The notes under the pieces are model-generated. The model made no database searches. It saw only the letters and a list, made by a program, of their open reading frames with translations, and had not been told where the DNA came from. Below are positions 37,134 to 46,800 of a DNA stretch of 64,000 nucleotides, piece after piece. A program made the position numbers and the translations under genes. Source of the stretch: Rhizobium sp. C1 (GTDB lineage: Bacteria; Pseudomonadota; Alphaproteobacteria; Rhizobiales; Rhizobiaceae); NCBI RefSeq assembly GCF_021026335.1, contig NZ_JAJNCY010000014.1:22368-86367 (forward strand), in the 5' to 3' direction. The first letter of the stretch is position 1; the number at the start of each line of letters is the position of its first letter.

Positions 37134-38537
37134 ATGAAACTCCACATTTCACAGCCGCTCAAGCGCAGCTACTGGCAGGAGTCGGTGGTATCGATCAAGC
37201 CGTGCCCGCCCATGGTGGGCGATAGCCGCGCCGAAGTCGCGATCATCGGCGGCGGCTTCGTCGGCCTGTGGACCGCCCTGACCGTCAAGCAGCACGAACC
37301 CGATTGCCGGGTCGTGGTGCTGGAACAGGACATCTGCGGCGGTGGAGCGTCTGGCCGCAACGGCGGTTTTGTTATGTCGTGGTGGCCGAAGATTAGCACC
37401 ATTCGCTCCTTCTGCAGCGTCGAGGAGGCGCTGTTTTTGGGGCGCCGCGCCGAAGAGGCAATCTCCGAACTCGGAGAATTCTGCAATCAGCACGGCATTG
37501 ACAGCCATTTCATGCAGAAGGGCTGGCTGTGGACTGCGACCACGCCCGCCCATGTAGATTCGTGGAACGGTACGCTGCATGCCTGTGAGAAGCTAGGCGT
37601 CGCACCGTTCCAGCGCCTTTCGCCGGACGAGGTGCGCCGTCGCACCGGATCGCCCGCACATTTGGGCGGGGTTTTCGAAGCCTCTAATGCCACGGTACAG
37701 CCCTTTGCACTGGTGCAGGGCATGCGCCGCGTGGCGCTGGCAGCGGGCATCGTCATCCATGAGAATTCCGGTGTCAGCCAGATCGAACCCGGCCAGCCTT
37801 CGCGAATTATCACCCAAGGCGGCGCGCTGACGGCGGACAAGGTCGTACTCGCTACCAATGCCTGGTCGGCGACAATACCGGAGCTTTCGGGTTTGTTCAC
37901 TCCTGTCAACAGCTCGATCGTCACCACGAAACCGCTCGGTGCACATCTCGAGCAGATCGGCTGGACCGGTGGCGAATCTATCACCGACTCGCAGCTTATG
38001 GTCGATTATTACCGCACAACCCGAGACGGGCGTATCGCGTTTGGCAAGGGTACGGGGGCGATGGCCTATCGCTCGGTGATCGGAGGTGTCTTCAGCGACG
38101 ACGCCGAAAGCATCGCGCTGACCCAGGCAGACCTGTTTGCCACCTATCCTATGCTGTCGCCTGATGCTGTCGCCGATAGCTGGTCCGGGCCGGTAGATCG
38201 CACCTACGACAGCCTGCCGGTATTCGGCAGCCTGCGCGGCCATCCTAACATCTTCTACGGTATCGGCTGGAGCGGCAACGGCGTCGGTCCCAGCCGCTTG
38301 GGCGGGCGCATCCTCGCCAGCCTCGCGCTCGGCCGCAATGACGAATGGAGCCGCTGTTCCCTCGTCGGCAGGACATGCAAGAACTTCCCGCCCGAACCCT
38401 TCCGCTATCTTGGCGGCAAGATGGTCCGCAACGCCGTTCTTCGCAAGGAAAGGGCCGAGATGCAGGGCAAATCTCCGGCGCGGTTCGACAAGCTGCTTGC
38501 CCGTCTCGCCCCCTCTGGCCTCGAAGACAAATCGTAA
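37134..38537 (+). CDS. FAD-dependent amine oxidoreductase (DAO / PuuB-like)
   Basis: A 467-residue flavoprotein. The N-terminal Rossmann motif is EVAIIGGGFVGLWTAL, followed by an ADP-binding VVVLEQDICGGGASGRNGGF region, as in glycine/sarcosine/gamma-glutamylputrescine oxidases. A second FAD-contact segment, FYGIGWSGNGVGPSRLGGR, is near the C-terminus. Such enzymes oxidise primary or secondary amines to an imine, which hydrolyses to an aldehyde. The start at 37134 follows AGGGAAAG; an upstream TTG frame would run through the hairpin and is rejected. It sits between hyuB and the cupin gene, and probably oxidises the amino acid made by HyuAB. Confidence 0.85.
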   Translation: MKLHISQPLKRSYWQESVVSIKPCPPMVGDSRAEVAIIGGGFVGLWTALTVKQHEPDCRVVVLEQDICGGGASGRNGGFVMSWWPKISTIRSFCSVEEALFLGRRAEEAISELGEFCNQHGIDSHFMQKGWLWTATTPAHVDSWNGTLHACEKLGVAPFQRLSPDEVRRRTGSPAHLGGVFEASNATVQPFALVQGMRRVALAAGIVIHENSGVSQIEPGQPSRIITQGGALTADKVVLATNAWSATIPELSGLFTPVNSSIVTTKPLGAHLEQIGWTGGESITDSQLMVDYYRTTRDGRIAFGKGTGAMAYRSVIGGVFSDDAESIALTQADLFATYPMLSPDAVADSWSGPVDRTYDSLPVFGSLRGHPNIFYGIGWSGNGVGPSRLGGRILASLALGRNDEWSRCSLVGRTCKNFPPEPFRYLGGKMVRNAVLRKERAEMQGKSPARFDKLLARLAPSGLEDKS

Positions 38538-38548
38538 GGAGCGTAGAA

Positions 38549-38890
38549 ATGTCACCAATTCTGATCCGGGTCGAAAACGAAAGCGCCTTCAGCGGCCCGG
38601 TCGCGGTGGGTACGCCGACGAGTGAGCAAGTCGCCATGGTCCGCATCGCCGCCCACCGGGAAATTCCGGTCGGCACCTCCGGTGTGTGGGAATGCACTCC
38701 TGGACGGTTCCGCCGCGCGCTGGCCGAGGCCGAGTATAGCTATTTCATCAGCGGGCATGGCAGTTTCAGGGTCGATGGCGGCGAGAAAGTGGAATTTCGC
38801 GCCGGAGATTCGATTTACTTCGCCGCAAACACTCAGGGGGAATGGGATATTCTAGAAACCGTTCGCAAGGCCTACGTGATTTTCGCCTGA
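38549..38890 (+). CDS. Small cupin (DUF861-type) protein
   Basis: A 113-residue single-domain cupin. The C-terminal half FISGHGSFRVDGGEKVEFRAGDSIYFAAN carries the cupin-1/2 signature (read as two parts), closest to DUF861 proteins such as (S)-ureidoglycine aminohydrolase-type folds. The expected His-x-His metal ligands are reduced, so catalysis is uncertain. AAGGAG before the ATG at 38549 and the 11-base gap from the oxidoreductase stop put it in the same operon. DUF861 cupins often accompany amine-oxidising FAD enzymes; their role there is not settled. Confidence 0.75.
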   Translation: MSPILIRVENESAFSGPVAVGTPTSEQVAMVRIAAHREIPVGTSGVWECTPGRFRRALAEAEYSYFISGHGSFRVDGGEKVEFRAGDSIYFAANTQGEWDILETVRKAYVIFA

Positions 38891-39010
38891 GCAAGGATGC
38901 ACATTTTTCACCGACACAACGAACCGTGGATGGATCCGCTACGGCGGCTGGTTTAATTACTTTCTCAGACCTACAGTTGCGTGGTTTTGAACATCAGGTA
39001 GGGCCGATCG

Positions 39011-40519
39011 ATGCCGCTGCGGATCATGGACATCATAAACACGCCGGAACTGCGCAGCCGTGTGGTTAGCGGCGAGCAGGGCCTGGATCGGATTGTCCGC
39101 TGGGCGCACGTATGTGAACTGGCCGATCCGACCAAGTGGTTGGGGGACGGCGACCTATTGATGACGACGGGCATCGGAATTCCTGCAGATCCCGGCGCGC
39201 AAAGTCGTTACGTCGAGTCCCTGGCCAAGGCCGGTCTGGCAGGGATGATGATCGGCGAGAACATGCAGGCGCCGAGCGATCTGGAGGCATTACGGAAAAC
39301 GGCGGAACAGCTGGGTTTTCCGCTGTTGCTCACGCACTACGGGGTGCCCTTCGCCAGCGTCACCAAGGCCGTGGTGGATGCCACGCGGCTCGAGGAGTTC
39401 GAACGCCGCAATGCAATAGCGCGCGTGTGTATCAGCGCCCGCATGGCAATTGAGGGGCTTGATCTTGAAGCGCTTCTGCGGCGTCTCGAAAAGGACGTGC
39501 ATGCCGATTTGTACCTGTGGGATCCTCAAGCGCAGGAGCTTTGGCTTCCCCGGCAAGTCGAGCTACCCGAAAAGTTACGCGAAGCTTTATGCCAGCAGAA
39601 GCCCGATTCTCAGGATTCCCAGCTGGTGGTCCGGCGCCACGCGCTCGAAGACGGAGAAGTGCTCGCTATTTCTATTCCCTCGCGCCGGGGTTACGTCATG
39701 CTGGCGCGCCGTGCGGGCCAGGACTATCTGGACTACAGTCTCGTGAACTACATGTCAGCGGTGCTGGGCATCGCGCTTGAACGCCTACATGTCGAAAGCG
39801 AACGAGCTCTCCGAGCCGGTTCGGAGTTGATGGATGATCTGCTGAACGCGCGCCTTTCGCCGCGTCAGGCGACCAAGCGCCTCGAGTCGTTCAACATCGA
39901 ACTGGAAACGGCGCATCTCGCGGTCACCGCCCGAGGCCGGCTGCAATTCGCCGAATGGGCTTTGCTGTTCGAGCGCCTGGACGCGCCATTCTTGTTGTCT
40001 CCGCAAGGGGACGAATTGCTGCTGCTGCTTCCGGCGGAGTCCGCCCAGGCGATACAAGATGCCCTGGGAAGCCCGATGGGGCTGAGTGATCCGATCGACC
40101 AAACTGATCGGCTGACGGAGGCTATTCGCGAAGCCCGCCTGGCGCTGGCTCATACAAATCCGGGGCAGCTTGTCGTGCTCCACGAACGGGTCGTGGACCG
40201 GCTACCCTGGCTTCCCCAAAATCTGGACGAGGCCACGCAGACTTTCCGCCACGTTCTCGGAAATCTGGCGGATCACGACGAAGAGTCGCGCGCGTCCTTG
40301 CTCTACACCTTGAAGATTTTCCTTGAACAGAACCGCTCCTGGCAATCGACCGCTGAAAAGCTTCATATCCACAAGACCAGCTTGACCTATCGCGTCCGGC
40401 GTATCGAAGCCCTCACGGAGCGCTCCCTAAACAGCACCGCCGACGTGACTGCTTTGTGGCTCGCTCTCCAGGCCGGAGAGATTCTGGGCCTCGCTCAAAT
40501 GCGTGAGAAGAGGGGATGA
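39011..40519 (+). CDS. PucR-family transcriptional regulator
   Basis: A 502-residue regulator. The N-terminal PucR domain (LRIMDIINTPELRSRVVSGE onward, with LGDGDLLMTTGIGI) is the proposed ligand-sensing part. The C-terminal HTH_30 region reads TLKIFLEQNRSWQSTAEKLH and HKTSLTYRVRRIEAL. Members control purine, allantoin or polyamine catabolic genes in response to a metabolite. It stands at the end of the catabolic cluster after a 120-base gap and likely controls the hyuAB and gabD promoters. AGGTAGG before the ATG supports the start. Confidence 0.88.
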   Translation: MPLRIMDIINTPELRSRVVSGEQGLDRIVRWAHVCELADPTKWLGDGDLLMTTGIGIPADPGAQSRYVESLAKAGLAGMMIGENMQAPSDLEALRKTAEQLGFPLLLTHYGVPFASVTKAVVDATRLEEFERRNAIARVCISARMAIEGLDLEALLRRLEKDVHADLYLWDPQAQELWLPRQVELPEKLREALCQQKPDSQDSQLVVRRHALEDGEVLAISIPSRRGYVMLARRAGQDYLDYSLVNYMSAVLGIALERLHVESERALRAGSELMDDLLNARLSPRQATKRLESFNIELETAHLAVTARGRLQFAEWALLFERLDAPFLLSPQGDELLLLLPAESAQAIQDALGSPMGLSDPIDQTDRLTEAIREARLALAHTNPGQLVVLHERVVDRLPWLPQNLDEATQTFRHVLGNLADHDEESRASLLYTLKIFLEQNRSWQSTAEKLHIHKTSLTYRVRRIEALTERSLNSTADVTALWLALQAGEILGLAQMREKRG

Positions 40520-40701
40520 GTCGCTTGCCGGGATAGCGTTTCTCCGCCTTACGATGGTGGCAAGCTTGGGCGTGCGACTTAGGTGTGCCTAGTGGGAGGC
40601 TATCGGAACGGCTCTTGGCGATCAACCGTCGGGCCACAAGTTACCTGAGAATATCAACTAAAAGTTCCATAATCCGATTATGCAATATGTTATAGTCTAA
40701 C

Positions 40702-40914
40702 ATGGATTGCCTCATGAAGAAGAGGATGCTTTCGCCCCTGGAAAAGACGTGCCTTCGGTGGGTGTCTCTGGGCAAAACTTGCGCCGAAATGGCCCTGTTG
40801 GAGGGGAAAAGCGTCACCGAGATCGAACTTTGCCTGGAACGTGCGCTAATCTTGCTCGATGCGAAGTCAGTCGAGGAGGCCATTGTAAAGGCCGAGCGGT
40901 CTCATTCCGATTGA
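40702..40914 (+). CDS. Small LuxR-type helix-turn-helix protein
   Basis: A 70-residue protein consisting almost only of a LuxR/GerE-type DNA-binding domain: LSPLEKTCLRWVSLGKT, SVTEIELCLERALILLDAK and the closing SVEEAIVKA helix. There is no ligand or receiver domain. Stand-alone domains of this kind can regulate genes or antagonise full-length LuxR proteins. The gene is preceded by an AT-rich promoter-like stretch (40640-40700). Its targets cannot be told from the sequence. Confidence 0.7.
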   Translation: MDCLMKKRMLSPLEKTCLRWVSLGKTCAEMALLEGKSVTEIELCLERALILLDAKSVEEAIVKAERSHSD

Positions 40915-41242
40915 CGTTGAGCGACCCGCTAAACGTCGTCAACAGGCAGTCGCCAACCTGTCCTGCAAATTCGAGACACCGAGCAATCGAACGCTGGCAA
41001 GGCGAGGGTCGGGCAGCACGAACAACCGGGCGGCAAGCGGTGGCTCGAACGGAAGCAAGCCAATCCCGCTCTCTTTTGATGGCGTCCTGGCCCGGATCCG
41101 GATCTTCCACGATCAACCCGCGAGGGGTCCGCTAGCAAGCTGCGGCCGCTGCCGCTTCGCGTCGCGGTGATCGCGCCCGGACCCCGTGCCTTTTGAGGAG
41201 CCATCGAGCGGGAATTGGCCCGCTCCCGAAGGAGCCTCTCAC
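40915..41242. other. Intergenic stretch, nothing recognised
   Basis: GC-rich spacer without a supported gene, marking the boundary between the catabolic cluster and the plasmid accessory genes. Confidence 0.4.
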
Positions 41243-41419
41243 ATGTCGCATGATCTCTCTCTCGCCCAGTCCCACGCGTTCCAGCTCTCCCGTGACCTGA
41301 TGGTTCCGGTCACCCTCTTCGAGGTCGACGGCGAATACGGCGTCCTGCCGTCCGACGAGATCGACGCCGACGACGACCTGGCGGTCGTGCACGAGTACAT
41401 GCCCTGGCCGGCCCACTGA
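41243..41419 (+). CDS. Small acidic conserved plasmid protein
   Basis: A 58-residue acidic protein, MSHDLSLAQSHAFQLSRDLM followed by VPVTLFEVDGEYGVLPSDEI. The start at 41243 follows AAGGAG. Similar short proteins occur among rhizobial plasmid accessory genes, but I know no function. It is first in a run of accessory genes of which each mostly has its own leader. Confidence 0.6.
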   Translation: MSHDLSLAQSHAFQLSRDLMVPVTLFEVDGEYGVLPSDEIDADDDLAVVHEYMPWPAH

Positions 41420-41624
41420 GCCGGCTTCGCGCCCTTGGCGTGCCGCTTGCGAGCGGCAGGCCGCAAGGGAAGCTGCGCCGCGGCCGAACTCTGGCTTGCA
41501 TGATCCGACAATTGCATGCCCGCGCCCTTGCGGTCTTTGCTCTTCGCGGCCTGCCGAAAGACGTCCGTGAACGGACGGGCAGGCAAGGATCATGGAGGCC
41601 GATCGCCGGGCGATCGGAAATAAA

Positions 41625-42590
41625 ATGAAGAGAAGAGAGATAGAAGCGCTGCGCGAGCGGGTCAGTTGTGCGGCGGTGCTGGAGCATGCCGGGTTTGCAA
41701 TAGACGCGAAGGAAAGCACGCGGCGGGCGGTCAAGTTTCGGCGCGGCGGTGAGATCATCATCGTTACTTACGAAGGGCGCGGGTGGTTCGATCCTCTGTC
41801 CGAAGCGAAAGGCGATGTGTTTCGGCTCGTCGAACACCTCGATCATGTCGGCTTTCTCGAAGGCGCCGAACGGGTCGCGGATCTCGTCGGGTTTCCGATC
41901 ACGCAGCCGGAGTGGCAGCCCGCAAGGGACGGCGAGAGATGCGAGCTCTCTCTTCCCAATTGTTGGCAGGCTCGCCGCCGTCCCTGGCCCGGTTCCGCGA
42001 CATGGCGATACCTCAATGGCGAGCGCCGTCTGCCAGCCTTCCTGCTCCACACGGCGATCAAAGCCGACCTGCTACGGGAAGGTCCGCAAGGCAGCATGTG
42101 GGCGGCGCATAGAGACCATGCCGGGGTTTTGACCGGCTGGGAGGCGCGCGGTCCGCAATACCGAGGTTTCGCGTCCGGAGGAACGAAGGTTCTTTTTCGT
42201 CTCGGTTCGGACAGCGCATTGCGCCTGGCTGTCACGGAAGCCGCAATCGACGCCATGAGTCTTGCGGCAATCGAAGGTTTGCGGGAGGGCACGCTTTATC
42301 TCAGCACGGGCGGCGGATGGTCGCCGACCACGGAGGCAGCGATACGGGAGTTGGCTGCAAGGCCTGGCGTCCAGATGGTGGCGGCGACCGACGCCAATCC
42401 CCAGGGCGACATGTTTGCCGAACGGCTACGGGCGCTTGCCGACGATGCCGGCTGCGACTGGACGCGACTTCGGCCGCCCGGGGAGGATTGGAACGAAACC
42501 CTGAAGGTCAGGGAAAAGAGAAAAAGGACGGAAGGAGGGGACGTGCCGCATGCGCGCCGCCCGCGTCAAGGGAGGCTTCGCCCGGCTTGA
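41625..42590 (+). CDS. DUF3991 and Toprim domain protein
   Basis: A 321-residue protein. The N-terminal DUF3991-type region reads RERVSCAAVLEHAGFAIDA and FDPLSEAKGDVFRLVEHLD. A C-terminal Toprim fold has its Glu in AVTEAAIDAMSLAAIEG and its Asp pair in AATDANPQGDMFAERL. This is the CHC2-zinc-finger-less relative of DnaG-type primase proteins found on plasmids. It may take part in plasmid or conjugative-strand DNA metabolism. ATG at 41592 is an alternative start; the chosen one matches the usual family N-terminus. Confidence 0.78.
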   Translation: MKRREIEALRERVSCAAVLEHAGFAIDAKESTRRAVKFRRGGEIIIVTYEGRGWFDPLSEAKGDVFRLVEHLDHVGFLEGAERVADLVGFPITQPEWQPARDGERCELSLPNCWQARRRPWPGSATWRYLNGERRLPAFLLHTAIKADLLREGPQGSMWAAHRDHAGVLTGWEARGPQYRGFASGGTKVLFRLGSDSALRLAVTEAAIDAMSLAAIEGLREGTLYLSTGGGWSPTTEAAIRELAARPGVQMVAATDANPQGDMFAERLRALADDAGCDWTRLRPPGEDWNETLKVREKRKRTEGGDVPHARRPRQGRLRPA

Positions 42591-42715
42591 GCCGGCCCTT
42601 GACCCCGGCAGCTGCGATGCCGGCGGCCCGGAAGGGGTCATGAAGGACTGAAGAGGAAGGCAAGGTCGAGAGGACCGTGCCGCGCTTCGGTCCGAAACCT
42701 CCGAAGGAGCCGCAG

Positions 42716-43321
42716 ATGAACCCCTCTCCCGCAATCCGAAAAGTCTTCCAGGGCGTCGCAAACCGAGCGCAGATGTTTCGCATGTTCGACCGTCATCTCC
42801 AGCGCCCGAACCGTTGGGACGGCGACGCGACGCCGCTCTATGCCGGCGAGTGGTTCGAGATCGGCGAGGTCGAGCACGACTATATGTTCGAGATCCTGCC
42901 GCCGCTCTGGATCCGCGGCTCGTTGTTTGCGATGCGCGAGTTCCTCACCGGCTCGGTCACATCAGTCTTCTTTGCGCTCCGGATCGACGAAGCGATCCGC
43001 TATTTCCACGGTTATTGCGACCTTTTTGATCAAGCCTCGGTCGAGACCATGCGCGTTGCGATTATCGAGCGCGAGAGCCGCCCGGTCCGCTCCATGACGC
43101 GCGAGGAACGCCTCGAGCATATCTGGAGCAGCACGGCCGACGACTATCGCGGCCATGCCGGCGAACGCTGGCCAGAGACCTCGCGTGGCAAGCGCACGGT
43201 GACGCTCTACGGCGGGAACGGCGGCACGTTTCTGAAACTGCTGGAAGACCTCAGCGACGACGAGATCGCCGCCAAGCTGCCGGTGCAACTGCGCCACCTC
43301 ACTTCGCCGATTGCGGCTTGA
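42716..43321 (+). CDS. DUF1419 family protein
   Basis: A 201-residue protein of a family confined largely to rhizobial plasmids, beginning MNPSPAIRKVFQGVANRAQM and containing WFEIGEVEHDYMFEILPPLW. AAGGAG precedes the ATG. Function is unknown. Eleven bases separate it from the DUF3085 gene downstream, so the two are probably co-transcribed. Confidence 0.75.
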   Translation: MNPSPAIRKVFQGVANRAQMFRMFDRHLQRPNRWDGDATPLYAGEWFEIGEVEHDYMFEILPPLWIRGSLFAMREFLTGSVTSVFFALRIDEAIRYFHGYCDLFDQASVETMRVAIIERESRPVRSMTREERLEHIWSSTADDYRGHAGERWPETSRGKRTVTLYGGNGGTFLKLLEDLSDDEIAAKLPVQLRHLTSPIAA

Positions 43322-43332
43322 TAGGTGCAACC

Positions 43333-43734
43333 ATGCTCACGTTTCCGCTTGCATCCGTGCGCGAGGTGATCGCGCGCGGCCGCGCCGATGCTGAAGCCAA
43401 TGGCGGCTTTCGCAACCCCTATTATGGATTGAGACCCGGCAAGGACGAACAGCCGGGTCTGTGGCTGGTCGGAGATCATGGCGTCTACCTCCTCTCGAAC
43501 GGCAAGCTTGCCGGCGATGAGAAACCCTTCGTCGTCTATGCCGAGGAATGTAATCCGGCCACCACAGACGACTGGTTCGAGGTCAAGCGCCAAACGTTCG
43601 GCGGCGATGACGGCGTCGATTTCCTCGACGCCGGCCAGCTGGAGGCGATGATGGCGGAGAGCCCCAATGCCACGCATCTCCGCATCGTTTTCGCTGATGA
43701 CGCCATGCAACTGATCTTGACCGGGCGCGACTAG
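43333..43734 (+). CDS. DUF3085 family protein
   Basis: A 133-residue protein, MLTFPLASVREVIARGRA with the family-like block GLWLVGDHGVYLLSNGKLAG. Start at the ATG at 43333, 11 bases after the DUF1419 stop. Function unknown; a common accessory protein of rhizobial plasmids. Confidence 0.72.
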   Translation: MLTFPLASVREVIARGRADAEANGGFRNPYYGLRPGKDEQPGLWLVGDHGVYLLSNGKLAGDEKPFVVYAEECNPATTDDWFEVKRQTFGGDDGVDFLDAGQLEAMMAESPNATHLRIVFADDAMQLILTGRD

Positions 43735-43849
43735 CGCTCGGCTGACCCTATCCGCGCCGCCCATGCAGGCGGCGGCACCTTCCACCTCTTCGCGTTTTCT
43801 CGACTGCCCTTGCGGCGGCTCGATGACGCGCGCTCACAAGGAGCTTTCG

Positions 43850-46800
43850 ATGAGCAACGATCCCTTCACCCTCGATATATCAGGCAGCAGCGCATTGTCA
43901 TCAGGACTTGGTCTTGGCGTCACCGCGTTCGGCGGTTTTGCCGCCAATGACGACGAGCCGGATCCGACCACGCCCTCTCCAGCCCCCGCGCGGGCTCTGC
44001 CGGCGGCCAACCGACCGCTCCCGCGACAACAGGGTCAGCGCACCAACTTCTATCTCGACGAAGGGGATCGCGAGCTTGCCGCGACCTGGAAGGAACGGGC
44101 GCGCATCAACGTCGCCGCGATCCTCACGGCCAACGAACTCGAGAAGCTGGACGTGCCGGTGACTCCGGCCGCGCAAGCGAGGCTGATCCGGTTCACCGGT
44201 TTTGGCGCTGGGGAACTGGCGAATGGCATCTTCCGGCGCCCGGGCGAAACCGACTTCCGCAACGGCTGGGACGATCTTGGCACATCGCTGGAATCGGCCG
44301 TCAGCGAGGGCGAATACGCGTCGCTTGCCCGTTGCACGCAATATGCTCACTTCACCCCTGAATTCGTCATCCGCGCGATTTGGATGGGCTTGCAGCGGCT
44401 CGGCTGGCGCGGCGGTCGTGTGCTGGAGCCGGGAATCGGGACGGGCCTGTTCCCGGCGCTTATGCCGAAACAGTACCGCGACGTGAGCTACGTCACCGGC
44501 ATCGAGCTCGATCCCGTCACTTCGCGCATCGTCAAACTGCTGCAGCCGAAGGCGCGCATCATCAACGGCGACTTCGCACGCACCGATCTGAATGCGATCT
44601 ACGATCTCGCCATCGGCAACCCACCCTTCTCGGATCGGACGGTTCGCTCCGACCGGCAGTATCGTTCGCTGGGTCTCAGGCTGCACGACTACTTCATCGC
44701 CCGGTCGATCGATCTCCTGAAACCCGGTGCTCTGGCGGCCTTCGTCACCAGCTCCGGCACGCTGGACAAGGTGGATAGCACCGCACGCGAGCACATCGCC
44801 AAGTCCGCCGACCTGATTGCCGCGATCCGCCTGCCCGAAGGCAGTTTTCGGCGCGACGCCGGTACGGATGTCGTGGTCGACATTCTGTTCTTCCGCAAGC
44901 GCAAGACTGGTGAACCGCAAGGTGACCCCTCCTGGCTCGACCTGAAGGAGGTCCGGCCAGCGATGGAGGACGAGGGGGCAATCCGGGTGAACCGCTGGCT
45001 CGCCGAGCACTCGGAGTTCGTGCTCGGCGATCACGGCCTGACCTCTGGTCCCTTCGGGGAGAGCTATACATGCCGGCCACGCGCCAGCCAGGCGCTCGAC
45101 GCGGCGCTGACGGCAGCCATCGCACTTCTCCCGGAAGACCTCTATGACGGCGAGCCGACCTCCATCGACATCGATCTGGAGGACGAACTCCCGGAAATCG
45201 TCGATCTCCGCCCCGACAATGCCAAGGTCCGCGAAGGCAGCTATTTCGTCGATGTCAGGCATGGCCTCATGCAGGTCGTCGACGGCGAGCCGGTCACGGT
45301 GCAGGTTCGCAAGGCGCGCAGCGGTGATGGAATTTCGGAAAAGCACGTCCGCATCATCCGCAAACTGATCCCGATCCGTGATGCCGTGCGCGAGGTCCTG
45401 AAAGCCCAGGAACTGGATCGCCCATGGCGCGACTGCCAAGTGCGGCTGCGCATCGCCTGGTCGAGTTTCGTCCGCGACTTCGGGCCGATCAACCATACGA
45501 CCGTCTCAGTGACCGAGGATCCCGAAACCGGCGAGGTGCGCGAAACCCATCGCCAGCCGAACCTTCAGCCCTTCCGCGACGATCCCGATTGCTGGCTGGT
45601 CGCCTCCATCGAGGACTATGACCCCGAGACCGACACGGCAAAACCTGGTCCCATCTTCTCCGAACGGGTCATCGCTCCCCCTGCCCCGCCGGTCATAACC
45701 TCGGCAGCCGATGCCTTGGCCGTCGTGCTGAACGAGCGCGGGCGCATCGACCTCGATCATATCGCCGAGCTTCTGCATTGCGACACGGATGCTGTTCTCG
45801 ATGCGCTTGGCGACACGATCTTCCGCGATCCGGCCGACGGCTCCTGGCAGACTTCGGACGCCTATCTCTCCGGCGCCGTGCGCACCAAGCTAGGTGTCGT
45901 GGAAGCCGCCGCCGCGCTCGATGACATCTACGAGCGCAATGTCCGTGCGCTTCAGGTGGTACAGCCCGCCGATCTCCGCCCGTCCGACATCACCGCTCGG
46001 CTGGGGGCACCCTGGATCCCAGCGAACGATATTGTCGACTTCGTGCATGAGACGATGGGGGCCGAGATCAAAATCCACCACATGCCGGAACTCGGCTCGT
46101 GGACGGTCGAGGCCCGGCAGCTCGGTTGGGCGGCTGCCGGCACATCGGAATGGGGAACAGACCGCCGGCACGCCGGCGAGCTTCTCGCCGATGCGCTGAA
46201 CAGCCGCGTGCCGCAGATATTCGACTTCTTCAAAGATGCCGATGGCGAGCGGCGGGTGCTGAACGTCGTCGATACCGAAGCCGCGCGCGACAAGCTGCAG
46301 AAGATTAAAGAGGCGTTCCAGAACTGGGTTTGGATCGACCCAGATCGCACCGACCGGCTGGCGCGGGTCTATAACGACCGCTTCAACAATATCGCGCCGC
46401 GCACATTCGACGGCTCCCATCTGAAACTTCCCGGCGCCTCAGGCGCCTTTGTTCTCTACGGGCATCAAAAGCGCGGCATCTGGCGGATCATCTCGTCCGG
46501 TTCCACCTACCTGGCCCACGCCGTCGGCGCTGGCAAGACGATGACGATGGCTGCCGCGATCATGGAGCAGCGCCGGCTCGGTCTGATCGCCAAAGCGATG
46601 CTGGTCGTGCCGGGCCATTGCCTCGCCCAGGCGGCGCGAGAGTTTCTGGCGCTCTATCCCAACGCCCGCATCCTTGTCGCCGACGAAAGCAACTTTACCA
46701 AGGACAAGCGCGCTCGTTTCCTCTCCCGCGCCGCCACGGCAACCTGGGACGCTATCATCATCACCCACTCGGCGTTCCGGTTCATCGCCGTGCCGTCCGT

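Noticed and set aside
43901..45496. 531-codon frame antisense to the methyltransferase-helicase gene
   Set aside because: High-GC shadow of an obvious gene, with no motif of its own.
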